The notes beneath the pieces were generated by a model. The model was given only the letters and a program-made list of their open reading frames with translations. It did no database searches and was not told the origin of the DNA. Positions 18,028 through 26,695 of a stretch of 64,000 nucleotides of DNA are shown in pieces. Every line of letters starts with the position of its first letter. The stretch's first letter is position 1. Position numbers and translations under genes: made by a program. Origin of the DNA: an uncultured Pseudomonadota bacterium (lineage in GTDB: Bacteria > Myxococcota_A > Bradymonadia > Bradymonadales > Bradymonadaceae); contig CAJXPB010000011.1 of the NCBI GenBank assembly GCA_913057905.1, positions 1 to 64,000 of the forward strand, written 5' to 3'.

Positions 18028-19215
18028 TCAGCGGCCGCGGCCGCCATCGCCGCCGCCCGTACGTTTCTTGTAGAGGCGGTCGGCGGCGCGAGAGACCTGA
18101 TGGGGCACCTCACGGCTGCGACTCAGTTGCTTCAAATCGTTGTTTCGGAGTCGCTTCATGAGATCCATCGAGTCGCTGACCGGAGTCTTCGGATTGAACA
18201 ACAGATTTCGGACGAGCTCGTACTTCTGGGTCCATTCGCGATTGTTGGCGATGAAGCTGATCACGTCGTCGGGCATCGACTTCTTGGAGGCCATGCGAAC
18301 GACGTCGGGCGTCTTCAACTGAGGGGATTCGATGGCCGCCATGTGGACCAGGCGGTTCGGATCCTGGGCGAGCTTTTTGATCGTGCTTCGGCTCCCGACG
18401 GTCGCCAGACGGATCTTTTCGGGAACGGTCATCTGAATGAGAGCCGCCGGACCGAGCTCCCGGCGCTCGGACTGTTTTTCTTCGATTTTCTCGCGGATCT
18501 CTTCCTTCTGAGACCGGGTGAGATCCTCGTCTTCGAGCTTCTCGAGCAGCTCCTGTTCCTCGGCGGATGTCTCGGCCTCGCGCTCCAGGATCTTCTGGAA
18601 TTCCTCGTCAGTATCCTCTTTGTCGGCCTCGCTGCCGAAGAGTTCGGGTTTCTGTTTGAGCGCCCGTTTCAGGCCCGGGAGTCCATCGAGCGAGACATCA
18701 TTTCGCTGGGCGAGCTCGATGAGCCGGTCGACGGTCGACATGCGCGTCGCCGGATTCTGGTACAACTGCTCGATGATCTGCGGGGTCCGAAGGATCCGGA
18801 CCTCGTTGGTGGCGATCATCTCGGCGATACGTTGGTCGGCGTGTCCGGCCAGTCGAGCGAAGGTGAGGTCGTGGGCGGCCTCGTTGCGAAGCATCACTTC
18901 GACGAGCTCCTCCTCCTCGCCGCGGCGTTCGGCGAGCCAGTCCAATAGCCCGGTGGAGTCGGATTTCTGGGCCACGTTGACCAGCACGTTGGCCGGCATG
19001 TCGGCGATCGCGTCGTTGACCGCCTCGCGGACCTGCTCGGACTCGTCGAAGTGCAACTGATACAGGAGTCGCGCGGTCTCGGCCGGCTGCGCGGGGGCCA
19101 TCCCCTGCGCCGCCATCATGCGCATCTTCTGCGGCGCATCCTCCTCGACATGTTTCTGCAACTGGTCGGAAAAGGCATCAAGCTCGAAGGGCTCGCGGTC
19201 CACGCTCGTCGCCAT
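18028..19215 (-). CDS. HEAT/LRV-like repeat protein (395 aa)
   Basis: The protein is helical, with two repeat regions that look like HEAT or LRV solenoids: residues 30-175 (LLYQLHFDESEQVREAVNDA, EMIATNEVRILRTPQIIEQL) and 265-360 (RLATVGSRSTIKKLAQDPNR, VRMASKKSMPDDVISFIANN). They are separated by a highly charged coiled-coil stretch at about 205-250 (EREAETSAEEQELLEKLEDE). It ends in a Gly/Arg tail. GAGGA lies just upstream of ATG 19215. Such solenoids usually bind other proteins; the partner is unknown. Confidence 0.8.
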   Translation of the reverse strand: MATSVDREPFELDAFSDQLQKHVEEDAPQKMRMMAAQGMAPAQPAETARLLYQLHFDESEQVREAVNDAIADMPANVLVNVAQKSDSTGLLDWLAERRGEEEELVEVMLRNEAAHDLTFARLAGHADQRIAEMIATNEVRILRTPQIIEQLYQNPATRMSTVDRLIELAQRNDVSLDGLPGLKRALKQKPELFGSEADKEDTDEEFQKILEREAETSAEEQELLEKLEDEDLTRSQKEEIREKIEEKQSERRELGPAALIQMTVPEKIRLATVGSRSTIKKLAQDPNRLVHMAAIESPQLKTPDVVRMASKKSMPDDVISFIANNREWTQKYELVRNLLFNPKTPVSDSMDLMKRLRNNDLKQLSRSREVPHQVSRAADRLYKKRTGGGDGGRGR

Positions 19216-19270
19216 ACTTCCTCATTCGGTGTGTCGTATTCCAGAACCGACAATCTCGTATCTTTGCCAC

Positions 19271-20728
19271 TCACTCGTTGTACCGAGCGCTCCGTCGGCA
19301 CGCAACGGCGCCGACGAGTCCGGCCCATAGCAGCCAGCTTCCGGCCGGGAGCTCTCCGTCGGCCTCGCCGGCGACGTGGCAGCCGCGCGCACCGGGATCA
19401 CGGGAACCGGGGTCGCCCCCGGGTTCATTCCATCGCACGGCCCACTCCCGCATGTTTCGCTCAACGGGGTTGTATCCGAGGAACTTGACCCCACCCTGCG
19501 GCCCCGGCAATACCGCCGGTACCGTCCGAGATGTGACCGAATCGATCTCCAAGGTCCCTCGAATGTCGCCGTCGCCGCGATCGACGAACATCAGGGTGTC
19601 GCCGGATCGGCTGCGATAGTGCAGGACCAGGGACCGCTCGGAGGCAATCACGTCGCCGGGGATGCCCGCAGGGGCCGAGGCAGAGGACTCGGATCCATCG
19701 TTGCGGTATATCCGGTTCCAGACCGGCTCCAACGCGTCCCCTTCCAGTGCCGCCAGATGTGCCGGCGCCTGCGAGTCGGCGGATTCTCGCCAGAGGACAT
19801 ACAGCCGGCCATCTGGACCCGACTCGATCGCTTTCACAAACCGCTCGTCCCAGTTCCCCTCGAGCACCTGACGGCGCTCCAGATTCTGACGACCGTCGTA
19901 GTCGAAGAAATCCGCACCGCGAGTCGAATCGGGCCGGGTCACGTAGAACCAGAATGTCCCGTCGGAGCCGCGGACGATCGTATCGGCGAGTCGTCCGAAC
20001 ATCGCGTCGGTGCCGACGGTGAGGGCCTCGACTCGGTAGTTTCCGTCGCGGACCACGGAGAAGTGGGTGACGTCGCGGCGCGGCGACATCAGCGGCGCAA
20101 AGGCCGAGACCGTGGTCGACAGCAAGAGATCTGCAGATCGACTGTAGACCAGCGTATCACCGGGTCGGTCGTAGGAGCCGACGAAGGCGTCGTCGTCGGC
20201 GACCGGCGAATCGTCGACGTACCATGCCTGCTGGCCCTCGGCTGTGATCGCCGTGACGAACCCGTCGGCTCGTCCCTGGAGCATCGAGTCGCCGTGGGCG
20301 CGCAGGTAAAATCCGCCGCCGGGCCGCGATTCCACCCCGCTGCAGACGGTCGGTGTTCGTTCGCGTTCGTAGGGATAGCCCCGGACCTGCCAGCCGTCCG
20401 ACCCTCTCTGAAGCCGCACCACCAGACAGCGACGCTGCGCCTCGGAGCCGGCGGTCGAGGCGAGGAGGGTGCCCCCTTCGAGTGTGCCCTCAACGATGGC
20501 GCCCTCGGCATTCCAGCCGCCGGGCAGATCGTACTCCCAGAGCGGTTCCGCTCGAGGGCTCTCCCGACTGACGCCGGCATCGCCCGCATCGACGAGATGG
20601 CCGCCGTCGGGACCTCCGGCGTCCGCTCCATTGTCTGCGACGGCGATTCCCGGCGAGCCGACCAGGGCGAACAGCCCTACAACCGCCCCCCAGACGGCGC
20701 GATCAATCGTAGTGAGCTTCCCAGCCAT
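19271..20728 (-). CDS. Secreted protein with MYXO-CTERM-like tail (485 aa)
   Basis: An exported protein with signal segment AVWGAVVGLFALVGSPGIAVA and an Asp/Gly-rich linker. A central region of beta-propeller character follows (GPDGRLYVLWRESADS, RGSDGTFWFYVTRPD). The C-terminus reads ARGCHVAGEADG, a hydrophobic segment (SWLLWAGLVGAVA) and CRR, which fits the MYXO-CTERM sorting tail (GC, transmembrane segment, Arg cluster). I chose ATG 20728, which overlaps the end of the acireductone dioxygenase gene by 26 bp; GAGCGAGG just upstream can serve as ribosome site. An upstream start at 20788 would lie deep inside the neighbour. Confidence 0.75.
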   Translation of the reverse strand: MAGKLTTIDRAVWGAVVGLFALVGSPGIAVADNGADAGGPDGGHLVDAGDAGVSRESPRAEPLWEYDLPGGWNAEGAIVEGTLEGGTLLASTAGSEAQRRCLVVRLQRGSDGWQVRGYPYERERTPTVCSGVESRPGGGFYLRAHGDSMLQGRADGFVTAITAEGQQAWYVDDSPVADDDAFVGSYDRPGDTLVYSRSADLLLSTTVSAFAPLMSPRRDVTHFSVVRDGNYRVEALTVGTDAMFGRLADTIVRGSDGTFWFYVTRPDSTRGADFFDYDGRQNLERRQVLEGNWDERFVKAIESGPDGRLYVLWRESADSQAPAHLAALEGDALEPVWNRIYRNDGSESSASAPAGIPGDVIASERSLVLHYRSRSGDTLMFVDRGDGDIRGTLEIDSVTSRTVPAVLPGPQGGVKFLGYNPVERNMREWAVRWNEPGGDPGSRDPGARGCHVAGEADGELPAGSWLLWAGLVGAVACRRSARYNE

Positions 20729-21200
20729 CCTCGCTCTGAAAGAAGCGGATGCACTGGATATTCTTGTCCTCGCAGAGGGTGAAGGCATGCTCGGTCCCGT
20801 CGGGGATCACGATGAGGTCGCCGGGGTGGAGCTCCACATCGAAACTCGTCCCTTCGTCGGGGTGGATGGTGAAGACCCCGCGACCGTCGACCACAAACCG
20901 GACCTCGTCCTCTTTGTGGTGGTGATCCCGGTCGAACTTACTGAGGAGCTCGTCGAGGTCGGGGGTGTCGGGTGTCAGCGAGACGACATCGACCAAGTTG
21001 TAGTTGCCCTGGGCCTTGAGGCTTTCGATCTCCTCATCAAAGACGTCCATGATCTCGTCTTCGTCGGCCCGACCGTCTTCGGCCTCGAGCTTGTCGATAT
21101 TCCACTGTTCAAAATCGACGCCGTAGTCGGCGGTAAAGGAGGCGATTTCTTCGGGCTTGTCAGTCGTCGTACCGTCACCGTGGACTCTCAATTCAGCCAT
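20703..21200 (-). CDS. mtnD: Acireductone dioxygenase (ARD/cupin)
   Basis: ARD converts the acireductone of the methionine salvage pathway to the keto-acid precursor of methionine with a metal (Fe, or Ni for the off-pathway form). The 165 residues and the cupin metal site fit: H93, H95 and E99 in DHHHKEDEVRF, and H138 in DGTEHAF. ATG 21200 follows AAGGA; the longer open frame upstream is unlikely. No other salvage genes (mtnA, mtnB, mtnC) are next to it. It overlaps the following surface-protein gene by 26 bp. In-vivo metal and pathway use are not shown. Confidence 0.88.
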   Translation of the reverse strand: MAELRVHGDGTTTDKPEEIASFTADYGVDFEQWNIDKLEAEDGRADEDEIMDVFDEEIESLKAQGNYNLVDVVSLTPDTPDLDELLSKFDRDHHHKEDEVRFVVDGRGVFTIHPDEGTSFDVELHPGDLIVIPDGTEHAFTLCEDKNIQCIRFFQSEDGWEAHYD

Positions 21201-21297
21201 GGCATCTATCCTTGGTTTTGGGGCAAGTCTCATCGCATGGGGTTGCGCCCGAGAAGTTACCAGAGACCCCGGGCGGGCGCCAACTGCCGACAGGTTC

Positions 21298-21326
21298 TTG
21301 ACTCCGGTGTTATAGATGACGACAAT
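21298..21326 (+). promoter_or_regulatory. Candidate sigma-70 promoter for the kamA leader
   Basis: TTGACT at 21298-21303 and GACAAT at 21321-21326 are separated by 17 bp. It would start a transcript with a leader of roughly 290 nt before the aminomutase start codon. An imperfect inverted repeat (GTTGCGCCCG with CGGGCGCCAAC) lies just upstream at about 21242-21284. Confidence 0.4.
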
Positions 21327-21384
21327 ACATGGGCCGGACTCCTCGGTGGCGTACCCTTCGGCCCCCGCCGAATGATTAAGGCAC

Positions 21385-21590
21385 AGTGTCTTCGGACACG
21401 GGTGCGTGAGGAGTGTGGACATGGTCAGCGGTTACGGCCCGCCGCGCCACTCGATGCTCGCAACCGTGCCGCGATCCCGTCGTCCGAGCGGACCTTCCGT
21501 GAGGAGCGATGGGCGAAGCGGCCACGGGTGAACCACGCGAGCGTCCTCGTGTGGTGCGGTCGGGGCAGCAAGCCCCGATCCGCATCATGT
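21385..21590 (+). promoter_or_regulatory. Structured leader region upstream of kamA
   Basis: No gene is supported in 21201-21620. The region holds a hairpin with a UUCG loop (GTGTC-TTCG-GACAC, 21386-21399) and, just before the ribosome site, a long hairpin at 21553-21585 in which TCGGGGC pairs with GCCCCGA around AGCAA and the stem continues past a bulge. GTGAGGAG occurs twice (near 21406 and 21499). I could match it to no riboswitch class from memory. Confidence 0.35.
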
Positions 21591-21620
21591 TCACCCTCTC
21601 TGATGCCGAAGGAGCGGACC

Positions 21621-23063
21621 ATGACTACCGCGGAGCCCGTCGACGAACTCGTCAGCAACACCCCACCTGACAAACCGAAGAAGGACAAGGCCGAGCCCCC
21701 CAAGGAGCGGCGCGTACGCGACCCGATCCCGGAGGATCAACTCGAGCACCGCCAGCTTCGCGACGGCGAATGGTGGCGAGAGATCCCCGCCTTTGAAGAT
21801 GTGGACGCCGAGCAGTTCAACGACCACATCTGGCAGATGCGCAACTCGGTCTACGGCGAAGACAGCCTGATCGAAAACCTGGAGGGCCTGGCCCCGCCCG
21901 GCTTCGTCGAGGACGTGCGCGAGGGCTTTCACAAGGCCCCGATGGCCGTGCGCATCACCCCGTACATCTTCAGTTTGATCGACTGGGACAATCCCTGGGA
22001 AGACCCGCTTCGGCTGCAGTTTCTGCCGATCGCCAGCCGGCTCAGCCCGGATCATCCGATGCTGACGCTGGATTCCCTGCACGAGCAGGCCGACGCGCCG
22101 GTCGACGGGCTGACCCACCGCTACCCCGACAAAGCGCTGTTTTTGGTGCTGGACACCTGTCCGGTCTACTGCCGGTTCTGCACGCGTAGCTACGCCATCG
22201 GCGTGGACACCGACACCGTCGAGAAGGTGCAACTGAAGGTCAGCCCCGAGCGCTGGGAGGAGGGGTTCGATTACATCGAGCAACACCCCGAGCTCGAAGA
22301 CATCGTCATCAGCGGCGGCGACACCTACAACATGCCGGCCAAGCACCTGCGCAACATCGGCGAGCGGCTGCTGAAGATGGACAACATCCGGCGGATCCGG
22401 TTTGCCACCAAGGGCCTGGCGGTGATGCCGATGAAGGTGTTGAGTGACGACAAGTGGCTCGATGCCATGCAGGACCTCTGCGACCTGGGTCGTGAGATGC
22501 ACAAAGAGGTCGCCATCCACACCCACTTCAACCACCCCAAAGAGGCGACCGCCATCAGCAAGCGGGCCATGGAGCGGCTGTTCGAGCGCGGCATCAAGGT
22601 CCGCAACCAGTGCGTGCTCCAGCGCGGGGTCAACGACTCGATCGAGACGATGAAGCTTTTGACCAAGCGGCTCAGCGAGATCAACGTCCAGCCGTACTAC
22701 GTCTACCAGCACGACATGGTGAAGGGCGTCGAGGATCTGCGCACCTCGGTCCAGACCAACATCGACATCGAAAAGGCCGTGCGCGGAGTCACCGCCGGCT
22801 TCAACACCTCGACCCACGTCGTCGACGCGCCCGGAGGCGGCGGCAAGCGCGACGTGCACTCCTACGAGTACTACAACCGTGAGACCGGCGTGAGCGTCTA
22901 CCAGGCGCCGTCGGTCAAGCCCGGCGAGTACTTCACCTACTTCGACCCGCTGCACAGCCTGTCGGAGTCGGTGCAACAGGACTGGCGCGACCCGGACAAA
23001 CAGGAAGAGATGGTCGAGCAGGCCCTGGAGGCGGCCAAGGATCGCGACCATCAACGCATTTGA
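21621..23063 (+). CDS. kamA: Lysine 2,3-aminomutase family radical SAM enzyme (KamA)
   Basis: KamA enzymes use a [4Fe-4S] cluster, SAM and PLP to move an amino group from carbon 2 to 3. The cluster cysteines are C180, C184 and C187 (CPVYCRFCTR). Residues that bind lysine in clostridial LAM are matched: D365 (QHDMV) and D402 (VVDAPGGGGK) lie 37 apart, like D293 and D330, and K409 corresponds to the PLP lysine K337. The glutamate enzyme differs at these aspartates, so lysine is the likely substrate. With 480 residues it has an N-terminal extension of about 60 compared with LAM. AAGGAG precedes ATG 21621. No ablB-like acetyltransferase lies nearby, so the fate of beta-lysine is open. Confidence 0.85.
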   Translation: MTTAEPVDELVSNTPPDKPKKDKAEPPKERRVRDPIPEDQLEHRQLRDGEWWREIPAFEDVDAEQFNDHIWQMRNSVYGEDSLIENLEGLAPPGFVEDVREGFHKAPMAVRITPYIFSLIDWDNPWEDPLRLQFLPIASRLSPDHPMLTLDSLHEQADAPVDGLTHRYPDKALFLVLDTCPVYCRFCTRSYAIGVDTDTVEKVQLKVSPERWEEGFDYIEQHPELEDIVISGGDTYNMPAKHLRNIGERLLKMDNIRRIRFATKGLAVMPMKVLSDDKWLDAMQDLCDLGREMHKEVAIHTHFNHPKEATAISKRAMERLFERGIKVRNQCVLQRGVNDSIETMKLLTKRLSEINVQPYYVYQHDMVKGVEDLRTSVQTNIDIEKAVRGVTAGFNTSTHVVDAPGGGGKRDVHSYEYYNRETGVSVYQAPSVKPGEYFTYFDPLHSLSESVQQDWRDPDKQEEMVEQALEAAKDRDHQRI

Positions 23064-23161
23064 CGAACGGCCCCCGCAGAATGAATATCCGGGGCGTACT
23101 TTCGTCTGATGTCCGAACGCTGCTCTTGAGATCGTGATACGCCACGTTTGAGGATGATTCT

Positions 23162-23740
23162 ATGCGCACCTGGACCGGTAGTTTACTCGCCGCGTTGATC
23201 GCCGGATCCTTCGCTTTCGCCGTTCCCCAGCAGGCGGACGCCTTCGGACGCGTCGGAGCCGACTTCATGTGGGTGCCGGTGGCCAGCGAAGATGTTCACG
23301 TGGACCAAAACTCCGCGCAGCTCGGCGCCACCCACCGTCTGGGCAGTTTCGGCGCGTCGCTGCACGCCAACCTGGGCTTCAAGGAGTTCTCGGCCGGCCT
23401 GAAGCTCAACTATTTCAACGAGGGCCTGGAATTGGAGAGCAGCGGCAACAACGTGCGCCGCGACCAATTCGACATCAACGGGCACCTCCGCTGGGGCATC
23501 TTCGAGACGGGGCTTGGGCTCGGCGTCGAAGGGGGCGCGAGTCTGAGCACCGACTACGAGAAAGTCGGCTACAACGTGGGGCTGAGCTTCGAGTACGCCG
23601 TCGTCAACTGGCCGATCGCGCAACTGAATATCGGCATCATGGGCCAGTTTGTGACCATGTCGCCGCAGGTCGAACAGCCCCTCGAGGGCAACCAGTCCGT
23701 CAAGGGCATCCTGTACATCGGGACCGACATTGGGCCGTGA
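23162..23740 (+). CDS. Predicted small outer-membrane beta-barrel protein
   Basis: A 192-residue protein with signal peptide MRTWTGSLLAALIAGSFAFA and probable cleavage after the QQADA segment. The rest alternates polar and hydrophobic residues in beta-strand style with Gly and aromatic girdle residues (GASLHANLGFKEFSAGLKLN, FEYAVVNWPIAQLNIGIMGQ). This fits an 8-stranded barrel in the outer membrane. The gene follows kamA by 98 bp on the same strand. No specific family is recognised. Confidence 0.75.
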   Translation: MRTWTGSLLAALIAGSFAFAVPQQADAFGRVGADFMWVPVASEDVHVDQNSAQLGATHRLGSFGASLHANLGFKEFSAGLKLNYFNEGLELESSGNNVRRDQFDINGHLRWGIFETGLGLGVEGGASLSTDYEKVGYNVGLSFEYAVVNWPIAQLNIGIMGQFVTMSPQVEQPLEGNQSVKGILYIGTDIGP

Positions 23741-23751
23741 CGATGCGCCCG

Positions 23752-24582
23752 TCAGCCTGCGGTGAGCAGGGGCCAACCGGCGACGAGAGCCCACTGAAGG
23801 GCCATCATCCCATCGAGTCCGGCGACGTAGTAGAGTTCGCCGCGACCGCGGTCGGCCGCGAGCACGACGACCCCGGTCACAACGGCAGAGACGATCAGCG
23901 GTGTCTGGGAGGCGTTGACCAACCCGAAGGCGACGATACAGCCGACGGCGATCCGCCGCGTCCAGTCGACCCCGAGCCACAGCGGAATGGTGACGATCCC
24001 GCTGCGTGCGTCCCGTTCCATATCGCGGATGTCGAAGGGGAGCGTGATCCCGACGATAAAGAGCGCGCGGGCGCCCACCATCTGCGCTACACGGGCGCTC
24101 CAAGGGTCCTGTAGGGTCTCGATCGCAGGAAGCAGCCCGGTCGCACCGGCCCAGACGACGGCGATCAAGATGACCTTCAGCCCCGGAACGTCCTTGAGGC
24201 GAAGCCATCGATCACGCGCCGGGATCACTGGAATAGAATACGCGAGCGCCAACACGCCGAGTGGGAGCAGCGCGAGCGTCACCTCGAGCGGGAGCCAGAG
24301 GGTTCCAACGGCTGACGCGACCAGCGAGATCCCCGCAGACACCTGAAGGACACGCTCGTGGCGATGGATCCATCGGTGGCGCGGAGACTCCTCGACACGG
24401 TCTTCGCCCGACCCCGACGACAGCCGATCCAGGTTGTAGACGAACAACGTGGCGAAGAACACCACCGCCAGGAGGGGACTCCACCGAGGTTCGACCTGTA
24501 AAAGGTGGTAGGTCTCTCGAGTAAAGAGAGTGGCCGCGGCCGCGATAAACAGGTTCGAGAAGATGATGGCTCGTAGGGTCAT
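23752..24582 (-). CDS. UbiA-superfamily prenyltransferase-like membrane protein
   Basis: A 276-residue protein with about eight hydrophobic segments. It shows the two Asp-rich motifs of UbiA prenyltransferases in reduced form: N50-x-D52 in VYNLDRLSSG and D184-x-x-D187-x-x-x-D191 in DIRDMERDARSG. These enzymes join isoprenoid chains to aromatic or other acceptors in the inner membrane. The first motif is shorter than in classical UbiA (NDxxDxxxD), so the acceptor is unclear and activity is not certain. It converges on the barrel gene and is divergent from the lipoprotein gene at 24707. Confidence 0.75.
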   Translation of the reverse strand: MTLRAIIFSNLFIAAAATLFTRETYHLLQVEPRWSPLLAVVFFATLFVYNLDRLSSGSGEDRVEESPRHRWIHRHERVLQVSAGISLVASAVGTLWLPLEVTLALLPLGVLALAYSIPVIPARDRWLRLKDVPGLKVILIAVVWAGATGLLPAIETLQDPWSARVAQMVGARALFIVGITLPFDIRDMERDARSGIVTIPLWLGVDWTRRIAVGCIVAFGLVNASQTPLIVSAVVTGVVVLAADRGRGELYYVAGLDGMMALQWALVAGWPLLTAG

Positions 24583-24706
24583 GTCACCGAGGGGTCATAT
24601 CACTGATACGATAGGACAGTCGAACCCTTCTCGTTGCGTCGCTCACCGATCTTCGATAAAAGAGCATGGCATTCTCCGTTGCACTCCCCTGCACCACGTA
24701 TCCAAT

Positions 24707-25990
24707 ATGACCTGCCGTTCCCTCGCCTCGGTCGCTCTATCCCTGACCATGCTTTTCGTAGCCGCCTGCGCGAACGACTCCGGGGGCAAGCAGCGTGGCC
24801 AATCCTGCCTCCAGACGTCGGAGTGCGCCAGTGGGCTCGAGTGCCGCAATCGCACCTGCGTCCCTGCGGCCGGCGATGCGGGGACCGACAGCATCACCGA
24901 TCCGCCCGCGTGCAACGAACCCGGGCCGGCCGGTGAATGTGCCACCTCCGACACCTATTTCGTCTGTGAGTCGGACGGGTCGGTCACGACCGAATCGTGC
25001 GGTGAAGAGGAAATCTGCGTCTCCGGCGGCGAATGCGAGGCCATCTCGGAGGCCTGCCAGGATCTCGATGACGACGGCTTCTACACCGGCTGCCCGATCG
25101 AAGAGGACCGCGACTGTGACGATACGGATCCTCTCACCAACCCCGACGCCCGCGAGATCTGCCACAACGATTTCGATGACGATTGCGACGGCGTCATCGA
25201 CGAGGGGTGCCAGCCGTGCTGTGAGGGGGGCTGCGACTCCGGGGAATTCTGCGACGACTGCTCCTGCACCTCGTACGCACAGGGCGTCTGCACGGCCCAA
25301 AACCAGCCGTGCTCGAATACCAACAACGTCCAAAACGGCTATCTTTGCACGGGCGGCTTCGCATCGAGCCCCCGCTGCTTCGGCCTGTGTGACCTGAGCA
25401 GCTCGAACCCCGACTCCTCGTGCCCGGGCTCGAATTCGGTGTGCGCCTTCGTGCTGAGCCGGCGCCAGGAGATCGGCATGTGCCTGAGCACCTGCAATCT
25501 CGATCAGGGATGCGGCCTCGAGAATCTCGGCTGTCTGCCCAGGGGCGGAAGTGGCGATGCCGACGGCGTCTGCGCCCCGGTCGACCCGCAGAACCGAATC
25601 GGCGAGAGCTGCCAGCCAAGCGAGACCTTCGACTGTCAGGCCGGTGCGATCTGCGTCTCTTCGGGCAGTGGCGGCGGTATCTGTCGTCGAGCATGCCGGC
25701 CCTTCAAGGATGGTGACTCCGACTGCACTGCCGGCAACCACTGTCGACCCATCAGCGACACGGCGGGCGTCTGCGTCCCCGATACCGACGCCTCGATCGG
25801 CGAGCGCTGCAGCGAGCCGGGCCGCACCTGCGGCGGGGATGCCATCGGTTGCTTCGGCGACAGCTCCAGCGAGGCCCGCTGTTACCGACTGTGTCGTGCG
25901 TCGGTCGGGGATTCCGACTGCATTCGCGACGGAGCCTCCTGCGAGCAGGGCGGTGGGGGCGGCGACCTCGGCTTCTGCATCGTGCGCTGA
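24707..25990 (+). CDS. Cys-rich lipoprotein with MopE-type metal-binding motif
   Basis: A 427-residue lipoprotein with signal MTCRSLASVALSLTMLFVAAC. After an EGF-like or disulfide-rich N-part, residues 115-165 carry the putative metal-binding repeat of MopE-like proteins: DLDDDGFYTGC, then DCDDTDPLTNPDAREICHN and DDDCDGVIDEGC. The remainder is a chain of Cys-rich modules (CNLDQGCGLENLGCLPRGG, CRPFKDGDSDCTAGNHC). Such proteins are abundant on the surface of myxobacteria; calcium or copper binding is inferred from the motif only. No good ribosome site precedes the ATG. Confidence 0.8.
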   Translation: MTCRSLASVALSLTMLFVAACANDSGGKQRGQSCLQTSECASGLECRNRTCVPAAGDAGTDSITDPPACNEPGPAGECATSDTYFVCESDGSVTTESCGEEEICVSGGECEAISEACQDLDDDGFYTGCPIEEDRDCDDTDPLTNPDAREICHNDFDDDCDGVIDEGCQPCCEGGCDSGEFCDDCSCTSYAQGVCTAQNQPCSNTNNVQNGYLCTGGFASSPRCFGLCDLSSSNPDSSCPGSNSVCAFVLSRRQEIGMCLSTCNLDQGCGLENLGCLPRGGSGDADGVCAPVDPQNRIGESCQPSETFDCQAGAICVSSGSGGGICRRACRPFKDGDSDCTAGNHCRPISDTAGVCVPDTDASIGERCSEPGRTCGGDAIGCFGDSSSEARCYRLCRASVGDSDCIRDGASCEQGGGGGDLGFCIVR

Positions 25991-26018
25991 CTGACCGAAC
26001 ACCGTGCTCCAAAACACA

Positions 26019-26056
26019 CATCGGGCCGCCCTCCCGCCAGGGAGAGCGGCCCGATG
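26019..26056 (-). terminator. Bidirectional hairpin between lipoprotein gene and carD
   Basis: An 11-bp perfect stem (CATCGGGCCGC with GCGGCCCGATG) encloses a second 5-bp stem (CTCCC/GGGAG) with a GCCA loop. On the minus strand the hairpin is followed by GTGTGTTTT, so it works best as terminator for carD, and possibly for the converging lipoprotein gene as well. Confidence 0.75.
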
Positions 26057-26083
26057 TACGTTGCGCGAAACTAGAAGGGCGTA

Positions 26084-26587
26084 TCAGCCGGCGAAGATGT
26101 GTTCGATCTCTTCGAGAATCTCCGCTTCGGGCACGCCTTTGGCGATGGCCAGCTCCTGAACCAGGAGGCGTTCGGCGGTATCGAGCATCTTGCGCTCGCC
26201 GAAGCTCAGCGACTTCTCGAACTCCAACAGGTGGAGGTCGCGCAATACTTCCGCGATCTCGAAGGCGCTGCCGGTCTTGATCTTTTCGACGTACGCCCGA
26301 TAGCGGCGATTCCAGGTCTGAGTATTCAGGTCGACGTCGCGTTCCCGCATGATGTCGTAGACTTCTTCGACTTCCCGATCGCTGATGATCGGCCGAAGCC
26401 CGACGTTCTCGACATTCTCGACGGGAATCATGATCTTTTCTTCGGAATCGAGCACCCGCATGACGTAGAACGTCTGCGAGGCATCCATGATTTGTTTGGA
26501 ATCGATCCCGACGACTTCGGCGACGCCCTGAGCCGGATAAACGGCCTTGTCGCCGACATCAAATCGTATGTCCTCTTCGGTCGCCAT
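26084..26587 (-). CDS. CarD/CdnL-family RNA polymerase-binding regulator
   Basis: CdnL/CarD proteins bind the RNA polymerase beta subunit and stabilise open complexes at housekeeping promoters such as rRNA promoters. The 167 residues show the RNA-polymerase interaction domain at the N-terminus (DVGDKAVYPAQGVAEVVGID) and the helical DNA-binding domain with TWNRRYRAYVEKIKTGSAFE and LSFGERKMLDTAERLLVQEL. The length and lack of an HMGA tail favour CdnL over M. xanthus CarD. ATG 26587 follows AAGGAG. A promoter with TTGTGT and TACGAT lies just upstream, and a strong hairpin follows the gene, so it is probably a single-gene unit. Confidence 0.92.
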   Translation of the reverse strand: MATEEDIRFDVGDKAVYPAQGVAEVVGIDSKQIMDASQTFYVMRVLDSEEKIMIPVENVENVGLRPIISDREVEEVYDIMRERDVDLNTQTWNRRYRAYVEKIKTGSAFEIAEVLRDLHLLEFEKSLSFGERKMLDTAERLLVQELAIAKGVPEAEILEEIEHIFAG

Positions 26588-26639
26588 GGATCTCCTTGCG
26601 GTGTGTGGTTCGAGTCGGGGCACCGACAATAACTCTGTT

Positions 26640-26668
26640 ATCGTAGGGTGGACACGGCGGGCACACAA
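26640..26668 (-). promoter_or_regulatory. Sigma-70-type promoter of the carD-family gene
   Basis: On the minus strand TTGTGT (26663-26668) and TACGAT (26640-26645) are spaced by exactly 17 bp, giving a leader of about 45 nt to the start codon. Confidence 0.6.
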
Positions 26669-26695
26669 GCCGACACCGCCGGAGTCCGCCCCGGA

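Noticed and set aside
21376..21594. Minus-strand ORF of 72 codons in the kamA leader
   Set aside because: Composition is that of random GC-rich DNA; the region is better explained by RNA structure on the plus strand.
20469..21620. N-terminal extension of kamA by 384 codons
   Set aside because: The extra part is antisense to acireductone dioxygenase and a surface protein gene; ATG 21621 has a good ribosome site and gives the family length.
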